Translations under genes and position numbers: made by a program
NCBI GenBank assembly: GCA_002633005.1
Contig: NMRA01000326.1
Location: forward strand, 30,552 to 86,674
DNA: 56,123 nt
Reading direction: 5' to 3'
Source of the DNA: Phoronis australis
Taxonomy: Eukaryota > Phoronida > Phoronidae
Shown: in pieces, positions 21,110 to 31,440 of the stretch
Numbering within the stretch: position 1 is the stretch's first letter
How the letters are laid out: each line of letters begins with the position of its first letter
Notes under the pieces: generated by a model
Seen by the model: only the letters and a program-made list of their open reading frames with translations
Told to the model about the DNA's origin: nothing
Database searches by the model: none

Positions 21110-24100
21110 CTGTAAAGAATATCCGAATATCAAATTTCAGAAAGTTATGGTGTCGTAAAGCAGAATATTCAACGATCAATGTCAACCAAGAAAGAAGAAA
21201 CATGTTGTTTTCAAACTTCACATAAACTGCTTATCATTTTGAATGACGTATTCTTAATAACATAGCATAAGCAAGAAATTCAATTTAAGGCCTAAAAGTG
21301 GGCGGATCATCCATTCTGATATCATGTGCATGTTAGGAATGGTATACAAGCCATGTTATTCATGTACCCNNNNNNNNNNNNNNNNNNNNNNNNNNNNNNN
21401 NNNNNNNNNNNNNNNNNNNNNNNNNNNNNNNNNNNNNNNNNNNNNNNNNNNNNNNNNNNNNNNNNNNNNNNNNNNNNNNNNNNNNNNNNNNNNNNNNNNN
21501 NNNNNNNNNNNNNNNNNNNNNNNNNNNNNNNNNNNNNNNNNNNNNNNNNNNNNNNNNNNNNNNNNNNNNNNNNNNNNNNNNNNNNNNNNNNNNNNNNNNN
21601 NNNNNNNNNNNNNNNNNNNNNNNNNNNNNNNNNNNNTTTAGTCACCACTGTCACAAGCCCTCAACACCCTTAGTGCCAGGCCTTAGTCACCACTGTCACA
21701 AGCCCTCAACACCCTTAGTGCCAGGCCTTAGTCACCACTGTCACAAGCCCTCAACACCCTTAGTGCCAGGCCTTAGTCACCACTGTCACAAGCCCTCAAC
21801 ACCCTTAGTGCCAGGCCTCAGTCACCACTGTCACAAGCCCTCAACACCCTTAGTGTCAGGCCTTAGTCAACAGTAAAACTTGAATAAAAAAACCATCAAA
21901 GGACAATGAAGCTGTAAGTCTGCAAAACACAAATCCCAAAATGGCCACCATGGCAACATCTTATTTCCAGTTTACACCAAAAATTGTCCTTGAGCTACTG
22001 AAGAGTTAAGTGTTGCGTGCAAATTTGATGTTGATTGGATAAGGAATGTGATCTGGGGCACACATATAAAGAAAAAATCACGACAATGCTCAAAACATTT
22101 TGCAGAAAATTGCATTTCGCATTATAAAAAAGAACAATGACATCGTTTGGCTGACCAACTATAGCTCTTTCAGCAAGTTAGAGATAAGTAATATGCCAGT
22201 GCTGTCAGCTATTTAAATCAAGGTTCCAAATTTTACCTGTATCTTCGAAACTGCAAAATCTGGCACTGGTGGATTATACACACTAAGGTAGGGATCATTA
22301 GGCTCCATGGTTGGTGCAAAGAGTCTTTCCTTAGATGCCTTGGGCTCATAAACCAACATTTCACAGAGCGTCGAGACATCTTTGAACTTGGCTGTGAGAC
22401 CCGCTCGAACTACGTTGTCAGAACACGACATGCATTCTATGCAGTCTAAAACACAACATATTTTCTATGCAGTACAAAACACACCACACATAACACACAA
22501 ATGGATAACTAAAGCTAAATTTGACCAAGTGTTGTCAAGCTTAGTTGCACATACAGTAAAAAATCTATCTTTAATTTAGGATAAAAATAATTTATAAAAT
22601 TACCAAAATTATTTTCTAATTGTCAGATGCTTATAACATTTTTGTAAATGCTCAAAATTTTACCAAATGTTATTTGGTAATAGCCATGTCATACAAACAG
22701 AAGTAAGTCATTTGTCCTAAAAAGTTAAACTTTGGTTGAGAAGTTTGTGACCTAAACTGAAGAATTTTACTGTAATCTTTCTCCACACTTGCTATCTTGC
22801 TAACCATCATTTTTTTAGCTAGAAAAATTAATGATAATTAGACCAGGCTTGTCAAAAAATCTTGCTCAGTGAGTCATTTTTTATCATTGAATTCCAAACT
22901 TGGAAAACCTTGTTGCTTGGTAATTTCTGCTGTGAAAGCTTTAAAACGGTTGATGTTCAATAGCATAGTTCAAGCTGACAATCTCCAGCAAATATTTTCA
23001 CCTAACAAAACTGGTGATCAAACAAAACAAAACAGTACAGCTCCTCTAGTGTATTCAACTGAACTAACCAACACATCTGCCACATTACTAATACAGTTAC
23101 CCAAGCTTATTGTGAAAATTTGAGTGAGGTTGCGTAACTTTTGGCTTGATTTCTCTAGCCAGAAAGGATTACTCAAGCTCAAGGAATTTAGGATAGAAGG
23201 CTGCACACCCTGCAAATGTTGATTTGTTGTTGTGAACCTTTCAAGAGATACATAAAGAGAGCTTGGTTACTCATTTCCAAACTTGTACAATAATTGTAGG
23301 CAGCAAAAGTAATAGTCTGGTATTTTGGTGGAAGACTAGTTATGATCAGTGATAATGCAAAGTAATAGTTTGGTATTTTGGTGGAAGACTAGTTATGACC
23401 AATGATAATGCAAAGAGTCTATTCAAGGATTATGGTGAGAATAAAAGTGGAAAAATATTTTTATGATCAAATTCAATGGTAATGTGAAAAGAAACAATGC
23501 CATTGCTGCCATTCAGAACAACATATTAAGTCACATGACCTTGATGTGTCACGTACATCAACCTGCACATTAGTATGAACTGCCAACCGAAAGATATCTA
23601 GTAGTGCAACTTCACTCAACTTTTATGTAAATATACAGCGGTAGATTCATGTCCACTACACTAGTTTAAACTTCAGCAAATATAGTGGTAGATTCAAGTC
23701 CACTACACTATTTTAAACTTCAGCAAATACAGCGCTAGATTCATGTCCACTAAACTATTTGATACTTCAGCAAATATAGTGGTAGATTCATGTCCACTAG
23801 ACTATTTGATACTTCAGCAAATGGTGTGTAAACAGGTCAAGTCCCAAGTTACCAAAGCATGATCACATTATTCTGCTGAGGATTCAACAGCAATCACAGA
23901 TTTTATTAAAAAAACAGTGTTCACATGACACTACTGCTTACTATGTCGAACCATTTCGTTTTCTTGAACAAATTTCACAGTAAATAGCACTGAAAATGAT
24001 GACTGAACAAGCACGCACATTCTGTCACCACAACAAACAGAGTATCTGGAAGCAAATGACATTATTGCCAACCAAACTGGTGACATTGTGCTACACAGAG

Positions 24101-27100
24101 TATCTGGAAGCAAATGACATTATTGCCAACCAAACTGTTGACATTGTGCTACACTTACCACCAGATAGGTATGCATGTGGAAGATTGGCTTCAAGGAAAA
24201 TGGCCTCGCCTGGCTGTAGCAGCATGTGATTCAAGAAGTAGATACAGAAACATCCCACATCTCCAGGAAAGTGACTGTTCACCCGTAACATAAGCTCTCC
24301 TAGTCTGTCAGAAACATCCTTGCCTGACTTCACTGCAAAAGTATTATTGTCAAACTAGCAAACAGGTGGGGAGATTTCAGAAAAAAATAAAATATTCAGT
24401 TTATATGTTGTTCTTTAATACCATAAAAACCTAAAATGTACTAATAAACAAGAGCAAGGCAAAGCATTGATATGGGCCCATAGTGGGCATCACAAAGCAT
24501 TGATATGGGCCCATAGTGGGCATCACAAAGGTGAAGAGATAAGAGGCACTCATTTTTTAATAAATAAATGTTTCCATGATAGTCTCCATATCCATCTCAA
24601 AACCGATATCGATTGTGCTATCTTCACTATGAACACATACTAGGTAAAATTTCATGAAGATCAATTGAAGAACTTGGTGGATATTAAAGCAACAGCAATG
24701 ATAATTTGCCAATAGGAGGTGCCACAGTAACCAGATACATCCAAAAATCCACACAAGTCAAGCTTTCCTCAAAAGTAACACATGAAGCAAATTTCATGAA
24801 GATCCATCAAGGAACTTGGTAGATATTGAGGTAGACGCAAATGCAATTTAAACTGCCACAAGGGCATGCCACAGTAGTCAGATAGTCTCAAAAAATCAAC
24901 ACAAACTGAGCTCTCCTCAATAGGGATACATATGCCAAACTTCATAAAGATACATCATGGAACATGAAATTAAGCAAGAACAAAAACAAAATTGCCACTT
25001 CAGGGACCTCAAAGGCAGTTGAAACAAACATATGCGAACTCTTATGACGATTCTTCAAGCAAAGGGTTTAGGTCGGCAATAACCAATGTATGATACAGAG
25101 AACTTTTTATACCCAAAATAAGACAATTCAAATTCTCAATTTCAGACTTTAAAGTAGCCTGTCATCTTACCGTCTTGATGCAGTGACTGTGTGAGAGCAC
25201 AGAGATTCTTTTGAACAATATTCAGGTCACAGGTCATGAGTGCTGTAAAACACTTCTTCAATGACCTTCGACCCTGTTTTCCATGACTACTATCAATCAC
25301 CTCTACACAACTGATCATCTCCTGCGACAAGTCGGTTCCAATAACATTCCTGAATTCAGGGATTTCTGAAAAAAATTTGAGTTACAATAATTATGTGAAA
25401 TGCTTAATTGAAAACAAATCTGATGACTGTATGAATGATACCTGTGTTCTTTGTTCAACGGAACTTAAAGTTGAATGTCTGGGTCACGGGGCACAATCGC
25501 AATACAAAGTTAGTGACCAAAATCAATCCACAATATAGAAAAGAGCCAAAGTTCAGATAAAAACCAACATCAAATCAATGAGCAAAGTGCAACTTCCAAA
25601 CAAGTTATTTTCAAAAGTAAATAGAAGAGTTTGCATAACCAAACTCTTAATGTTTTGGGAACAGACATGTGACTACCAACAGTCATATGACTACCAAAAG
25701 TCATGTGACTACCAACAGTCATGTGACTAACAACATTCAGACAAAAACATTACTCTTCAAGAAGGAAACGATTTCTTCCAGAGGTCTAAATCCACAAAGT
25801 CCTTCAAACTGTGTTAATGCAATGGCCATCTCAGGTTTGTGATTGTCATCAGGATACTTGTCTGGCTTTTCCCTGCGTAACTGCTCTGCATGAGCCTGAA
25901 ATGACATGATGTTTGTGAACACTGCCTTTTAAATACAATTTATCTATCTGCATATAGTAGCCAGGCACAAAAACTAGCTTTCTAATTACTAACTAGAAGG
26001 CCTCAGGGAAAAGTAGATAATCTGTGAGCCCAAAAGTCATGCATATATTGAGCAACTTGAGTAACTGGGGCATATCACAACAAAATGGTGTTGTTTTTGT
26101 ATTAATATGCTTAAATTTGAACTCCGCTTTACTTACAAAACATACAGAAAATTGTTTTAGCTAGCACAAAACATCAGTTTAGTTAGCATAGAACATCACT
26201 TTAGTTAGCACAGAACACCAACTCAGTTAGCACAGAACACTACTTCGAATCAGTAAAAATCAAGTGAAATGGCCAGTGTGTGCTGGTGTTCATTGTTTGC
26301 ATAACAATGAAAACTGTTTATCAATGGGCAAGTACACATGAGGCCAGTCTTTCTGTAATGTCTAAAAGACAAATTTAATATTACACTAAAAGTAATTAAA
26401 GAGTCCACACTACACCTTATTTGGGTGAGCCTGCACTGACAACGCCTGTTTGACAGAAAGCACTTTGAACAAAAACGGTAAACGGTCTCCAAATTGCTTT
26501 CTTATGTTGTTGCCCAACATGTCTGGGTTCTTTTCCAACCATTCTGTCAGCATGACATCTCCACCGTCACATTTGACCACAGATGGTGCCTTTGGGTGAG
26601 TGCCCATCCACAACTGCAAAATTGTATGCAGAATTCATCTCTTGCAATCTATAGAATACACACTATACCTGCGCATGGCTAATGTACTTCACCATCTGTC
26701 ACACTAATGACTTATACCTAAATAACCTGCATTGAAAAACAAGTAAAAATACCTAATATATCTGGGACAGAGTAGCCACACCCCATGGCTCTACATAACT
26801 CACAGTTCTCTCTGCACATCACACAAGTCTTCCTACATGCCCAACTTTCAACAAACAGTAAAATGGCAACATTATTCCAATATGGTTACGCTGTCCATGA
26901 AATTACACAATTGCTCCTTAATTTAAGACAATATCTTTGATGTGGATCACTCACTGGACAATTTTTACTTAAAGAAAGGCATTTTTCTTAATGAAGCTGT
27001 TTTCCTTCATGAAAATCTTTTCATTTTAAATTTCCACACGACCCCACCATTTCCTTCATTTCAAAATGATGGTCATGACCTCAAAAAGAATGTTTTTTAA

Positions 27101-29015
27101 GTAATGTATTTACACATTTATACTAAATGGATTTTTACAGCTCCTGATGACCTTCAATGATTTTTGACCAAAAGAAATGGCCAATTTGTTTTTCTTCATT
27201 TTCAAAGGTTTCTAACGTTTTTCTGGAAGTCTACAATCTCTAAAATTATTATCGAGCGGCAGCTATGACAAAGCACATTTTTCGTTTTTCATGAAAAAAT
27301 GAATTAAAATAAAATTGTATTTGTCCACCATTAACTCATGGGCGGCGCACCATAGGAAGCTGGGGGGCTATAGCTCCCCTCTTTTTTCAGTGCTTCGGAG
27401 CCCATGGTGTACAGGGGGTGTACCACAGAGGGGCTGTGGAGCTACGACCCCACATTTTTCAGTGCTGTACCGCCCATGTAACTGATCTAAAAAAGTGCGA
27501 TTTTACCATAACAAATGTTTCCAAAGGAAGGATAGTACAAACTCTCATTCACAAATGTCAGTTATACTAGTAACTTACTTGCTTAAGTATATGCAATTTC
27601 CAACCAAGCAATGTTAATAACCTGCATTGTTACAATAGCCAGCAGGTGTTGCAGCTGTGAACATGGAAACCAGCTCACCTCAGCATAAGGTTCATCCTGC
27701 TTTAACTTGAAGTCAGATGAAGACAGAGACAGTTGCGCCACTTCACTCGACTCGCCAACTTTACCCCATTGATACTGTTGAACAGCACACTTCAGGGGAA
27801 AAGCTGCATAAGTTAAAACATTGATTTGACAGTGTTATACCATTAGAATAATGAGTATTTTAACAAATGCTATGCAGTTGATGATTTAACACGGTTTGAG
27901 CATTCTATCCATACAACTACAAATACCCTCACAACATTGAACAGGTTTTCAACTGAAGAAAGTAGCCAAAAGAACACTGAAGACCAAGGGCCCGTTCCAA
28001 GAAACTGACTTAAGTTCATTTTTTACTTAAGTTTAAGATCTGTCTTAATTTCCAATCTTTGAAACTTCCAAATTCGGTAAGTCAAAATTATGACAAAACT
28101 TATGTCAAACACTTAAGTCAAACATAAAATCTCTTTCTTGAATTGGTTTTGAGACAAATTTAACTTCTATTTTAAAATTTACAAAATCTAAGATTCGTAT
28201 TAGCTAAGTCAGTTTTGTTGGAACGGGCCCCATGTCTCCTTTAGAAAAAAGCCGAAGAGATTTCTGTGCTCAAATATGGCAAGGTTCCACACTGAGACAC
28301 TGCATGGCTGATGATTGCCAGTCAATAGTAAGTATTCTGGGAGATAAAATTCTTTTGTTATGATATGGGCGTTCACAAACATCCAAGCCGAAATCATGAG
28401 CACTTAGCCAAAAGCGGTGATGAGCTACTATCACCAACGAGGTACCCGCATCCGGCTGGTTCATGGAGCGGGGTGCAGTGGAGTCCACAACCTACAGTAC
28501 AGACAACAGTGCCTGTAGACAGTGACCACAGTCTCTAGCTGGCTCAACAGAGATTGTGTAGCTCCTGTAGGCGCTTCATTTGCCAGAAGCTTTTCGGCAA
28601 ATTATGCCTCACACCGACTAAAACATCGCAGTCACGGTGGTCACTGTCTACACTGCGGCTGGCTGCTTGCGTTTTCAGTAGCCAATATTGAATACTCAGC
28701 TCCTATTAGTTTAGCTTTTTTAAGGATTGGTTTACCCACTATGCTCGTCTGAGTAGAATGGAATTCAATGATATTCAGATGAGATGAGACCGCTGGGGCT
28801 GAATCAAAGGATGTCGATTGTGCCGACCTTGACCGTGAGATCGGTCTGGCATCACCTCATGGCCTCACACGCATCGAGTCACACCATAAACTGACGAACT
28901 ACACACTCCATGACTTATGCACATGACGTGGGAGCAAGTTCTTCGAAAAAAATAATTCATGAATCTAAATAAGAAGACATTTACTGTATCTACCTTTCGG
29001 GCTCGCCGTCGTCAT
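20903..29015 (-). CDS. MPI: Mannose-6-phosphate isomerase (phosphomannose isomerase), complete, eight exons
   Basis: Zn-dependent cytosolic enzyme interconverting fructose-6-phosphate and mannose-6-phosphate, which feeds GDP-mannose synthesis for glycosylation. Minus-strand exons are 28994-29015, 27679-27803, 26416-26613, 25754-25895, 25171-25365, 24159-24332, 22237-22445 and 20903-21109. All have GT/AG borders and matching phases, for 1272 coding bases and 423 residues, the same length as human MPI. Family blocks are clear: [35 protein letters not shown] (Gln110, His112), [10 protein letters not shown] (Glu137), [11 protein letters not shown] (metal His280), CMSCSDN and the catalytic Arg of VRAGLT (Arg299). 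Human MPI has the latter two at 276 and 295, so there is a net four-residue gain between Glu137 and the metal His, balanced later. The start is the ATG before TTASPK; no in-frame upstream ATG is needed. The gene looks intact. Confidence 0.97.
21370..21636. other. Assembly gap (267 N)
   Basis: A run of N in MPI intron 7 directly next to the 45-bp minisatellite, so the missing bases are probably more of that array. Open frames across it are artefacts. Confidence 0.95.
21637..21868. repeat. 45-bp minisatellite in MPI intron
   Basis: Unit TTAGTCACCACTGTCACAAG...CCAGGCC, about five near-identical copies. The period is a multiple of three, so it reads open as 15-residue repeats, but there is no splice or start context for coding. 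Confidence 0.95.
22237..22445 (-). CDS. MPI: MPI exon 7 (catalytic Arg)
   Basis: Acceptor TTTTAG, donor GTAAAA. Encodes [18 protein letters not shown], then [20 protein letters not shown], both strong family blocks. Confidence 0.97.
23309..23413. repeat. Two-copy ~52-bp tandem duplication
   Basis: AGTAATAGT(C/T)TGGTATTTTGG...GATAATGCAA appears twice in MPI intron 6. Confidence 0.9.
23630..23822. repeat. ~47-bp minisatellite, four copies
   Basis: GGTAGATTCATGTCCACTA followed by AACTTCAGCAAATA repeats four times with substitutions. Confidence 0.92.
24038..24154. repeat. 58-bp tandem duplication ending in an MPI splice donor
   Basis: CAGAGTATCTGGAAGCAAAT...GTGCTACAC occurs twice with one substitution (CTGG/CTGT). 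The second copy's final bases overlap the donor (ACTTAC on the plus strand, 24153-24158) of MPI exon 6. Confidence 0.92.
24159..24332 (-). CDS. MPI: MPI exon 6 (metal-binding His)
   Basis: Acceptor TTGCAG, donor GTAAGT. Encodes [20 protein letters not shown] and [17 protein letters not shown] 58-bp tandem duplication in the downstream intron ends inside this exon's donor site. Confidence 0.97.
24450..24530. repeat. Two-copy ~37-bp tandem duplication
   Basis: AAAGCATTGATATGGGCCCA then TAGTGGGCATCACA appears twice in MPI intron 5. Confidence 0.9.
24570..25030. repeat. ~140-bp internally repeated element, three diverged copies
   Basis: AAATTTCATGAAGATC...GGAACTTGGT(A/G)GATATT recurs at about 24646 and 24789, with a weaker copy at about 24933. 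Each is followed by TGCCACAGTA and AAAATC(C/A)ACACAA. Confidence 0.8.
25171..25365 (-). CDS. MPI: MPI exon 5 (helical domain)
   Basis: Acceptor TTTTCAG, donor GTAAGA. Begins [17 protein letters not shown] and covers the variable alpha-helical insert. This is the least conserved part and holds the net extra residues relative to the human enzyme. Confidence 0.95.
25666..25733. repeat. 18-bp minisatellite
   Basis: GTCATGTGACTACCAACA-type unit, four copies, just downstream (in the intron) of MPI exon 4. Confidence 0.9.
25754..25895 (-). CDS. MPI: MPI exon 4 (zinc ligand Glu137)
   Basis: Acceptor TTTCAG. Encodes [40 protein letters not shown] and EIVSFLK. The donor is A|GTAATG, a weaker match than the other donors of the gene. 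Glu of PEMAIAL is the third metal ligand. Confidence 0.97.
26158..26243. repeat. 22-bp minisatellite
   Basis: TTAGTTAGCACAGAACA(T/C)CA unit, four copies in MPI intron 3. Confidence 0.9.
26416..26613 (-). CDS. MPI: MPI exon 3 (zinc ligands Gln110, His112)
   Basis: Acceptor TTGCAG, donor GTGTAG. 66 codons starting [11 protein letters not shown] and ending [15 protein letters not shown]. Gln and His of QAHP are metal ligands in the family. Confidence 0.97.
27337..27478. mobile_element. Hairpin element, CATGGGCGGCGCACC family, copy 1
   Basis: Starts CATGGGCGGCGCACCATAGG and ends CAGTGCTGTACCGCCCATG, giving inverted ends. The body has two sub-units of the form GG..GCTATAGCTCC..TTTTTTCAGTGCT. No coding capacity. 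Located in MPI intron 2. Confidence 0.75.
27679..27803 (-). CDS. MPI: MPI exon 2
   Basis: Acceptor ATGCAG, donor GTGAGC. It encodes [20 protein letters not shown] through DEPYAE, the N-terminal beta-strand block of type I phosphomannose isomerases. Confidence 0.96.
27988..28230. mobile_element. MITE with GGGCCCGTTCC terminal inverted repeats
   Basis: The left end GGGCCCGTTCCAAGAAACTG is inverted at the right end as ...CAGTTTTGTTGGAACGGGCCC. About 243 bp, non-coding, in MPI intron 1. A truncated relative is at 16935-17104. Confidence 0.85.
28994..29015 (-). CDS. MPI: MPI exon 1 (start codon)
   Basis: ATG at 29015-29013 begins MTTASPK plus one base, then donor GTAGAT. Only 22 coding bases; the phase fits exon 2 exactly. 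Confidence 0.88.
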
Positions 29016-30967
29016 AATTGTCACGCCCTCTGTTGGAAAACACGAACCCAGCTGCTCGCTGGTTCCCTGCGTGCCGCTAGGTAGTAGCGCTCCAAGAATT
29101 AGCAATACTGAAACGCTCTCTTGTATTCAAAATATATGTCTTGATAATTCTAAAAACGTGTATTTTAATAACCATATAGTTCGAAAAATCGACAAAATTT
29201 GTTAAGCAAAGCTTTCGCGAAACGTATTGGATTTTTAAATTCAGTAAGTCAATTTTGCGACTGCAAAACCAGAGGCCCCTCTCTGGCAACTTGGATAACG
29301 GAGACACTTTAACTGTCGCTTTTTTCTTGAATTGTATATCACTTGAGAAAAATTGACCTGACAGATATCATACATTGCTGCATATTTCTTGATTTTTTAA
29401 AAATATAGATATTTTCACATACAGGGGCCCGATGTCTGAAGGAGGCCATTGATGACATTCAAGTGGTCACTAGTTTTTATGTTTCTATTCAAATTCTTAA
29501 GGGTACGCTCACGGAGAGAGGACCCAATGTTGGACTATTTTCCTTTTTTTGTGAAATCGTGCAACCAACTGTCATGTTGAAGAAGGTCACTTCCTGCGCC
29601 GATGTCTGACCACACGACGGTGGAATGAACTGTCACTCATTTCCAAGCTTAATACTCAAAGGTGTCTCATTTCAGACGAGACCCTCTCTCGGAGAAATCC
29701 CCTTTGTCCCTCTATATATGTATAAATCCGACACTGCCAAGTATTCTCGAAAAAAGTTGTGATTCGAAATTCACCAAAAAACACAGCACTATCAAGACTG
29801 ACATTCGAGCCAAACAATCAAAAAATGTGAAAAAATACAATAGGATGACCGCCGTCGAAAGGGAGTCGGAAATTTTAAAGAACGTGAAGAGACTCCTGTT
29901 CTTTAATTACACAAAAGGACTATTTCCGATGGTTAGTTATAAACTAATGTTACTGTTTCCCATATTATCACAAGAATAGTATCTCTTTTGATGCTATGAT
30001 TTGTGTGTAAGGAATTCCCACATGTTAAAAACACTGTTGTCGAGGCTACCATTGGGGTGACCGTGTACATGTCAAAAGAGTGAGCCCAAATACTCGCAAT
30101 AATAAACAAATTTTACAAATATTTCAGCGTTTTTTTGAGGTCAAGTTAAACTCGGGAACCGTTATAGGTACCACGGCAAAAGCAAAAATACACCTTACTA
30201 TGAATGCTCAACCTCCCATTTCCCCTACCAGTCACTGAAAATCTGCGAACATGCCTGCAGAAATTGCTTATTACATTCCGTTTTGATCAACAAATCCGTT
30301 GGTTCACCTACGAAAACCGACAGATTAATAGGTGATTTTTGGCAATTTGAACCTAATCTTTTAAGAAATGATGACGATTCAGGTAATTTAGTAGAAGCCC
30401 GAATATGGAAAAAACTATAATCCGATCCCCAAATAGTAAAATGCACTTGGACGCTTTTTGCCTGTCTAAAATAACTCTCAAAAGCACTAATGAAATTTGG
30501 ATACTTCCCAAAAAATTTACTCACTATTCAAATGACAATAAATGAAACCAGAAACTGGACTACCGGCTGCGTTTCATCACTCCCGCCACAAAGGCACTCA
30601 TACCAGGCACCTCGGGACCTCACCTTTTCAAAAATTACTTTAAAGAATGTTCACCATAAAATGAAGTTTTCCCGAAACTGGATCATAGTAAAAGGAACTT
30701 TGACCTTCAACCCAGCTATAGCTTCTTCAGACAGCTCCCAGCATAACCGTCAGTGCGCTCGGGGCTCTTTGATGGTTCACGGTTACTCAAATCCTCCAGA
30801 TGGCTGCATCCCCGGTATTATACCCCCACCTATGGCGGACGTGGGGGTGGGGTTCGGTACAGATAAGGTGACATCCAGAGAGAGGGTGGCGGGGTGACCT
30901 TAGCAAGAGGGTAGGTTGGCGAAGTGAAATTGGTTTGTGCTCCCCCCAATATTTTTTCCTTCCTACG
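29016..30967. other. MPI upstream region and unassigned intergenic DNA
   Basis: The first 100-200 bases should hold the MPI 5' UTR and promoter; no TATA box is obvious. Open frames at 29662-29979 (+) and 30225-30524 (-) have mixed composition but no recognisable domain or splice context, and may be transposon debris. A GC-rich GGGGGTGGGGTTCGG-type segment at about 30820-30900 leads into the gypsy remnant. Confidence 0.4.
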
Positions 30968-31440
30968 GGCCTGCCCACACGTTTGATTTGTCGCCGGAGG
31001 ACAAGTATAATTTAGATGTGGTAATGGCACGTTTTGACGAACACTATGGCCATAAGAGATACCGCGATATTCACCGACAAGCTTTCTTAGGACAAAACCA
31101 GAAGGCCGATGAGTCGCTCATGGCTTTTGTAGTCTATCTGCATGTGACTACGGTGCCATAGAGGACATTGTGACAGAATAGTCAATGGTGTCCACGACAG
31201 CCATATCAAAATGAAACTCCTATAGAGGAAGTGGATGACAACACGCAGGAGAATGTAATTAAAATTTGTCGCACCAGTGAATTCGCAGTGTCTCAACAGT
31301 ACCTAAAAAACATTAGTTGAGGACAATGTTCGTCCCACAAAGCGCAAGATGTTTTGTAGAACATGCAGGCGAACGCATTTCGAGAACAACTGTCCTGCCA
31401 GAAGCAAACGTTTTGTGACAGTTTCGACCATTTTACAAAC
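30968..31440 (+). pseudogene. Broken gypsy-type (LTR retrotransposon) gag remnant with CCHC knuckle
   Basis: The first frame (about 30968-31160) reads DKYNLDVVMARFDEHYGHKR, then a QNQKADESLMAFVVYLH block typical of gypsy/Metaviridae capsid regions. After a frame change, DRIVNGVHDSHIKMKLL follows, then another shift to VIKICRTSEF. Near 31350-31400 is a knuckle-like CRTCRRTHFENNC (C-x2-C-x3-H-x4-C). Each piece sits in a different frame with stops between, so the gene is inactive. No protease, RT, integrase or LTR was found nearby. Confidence 0.7.

Noticed and set aside
21322-21876. Frames of X residues and a [14 protein letters not shown] repeat protein
   Set aside because: They span the assembly gap and the 45-bp minisatellite inside an MPI intron.
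10225-26243. CRISPR array
   Set aside because: Tandem arrays here lack unique spacers of constant length between conserved repeats, and the genome is eukaryotic.
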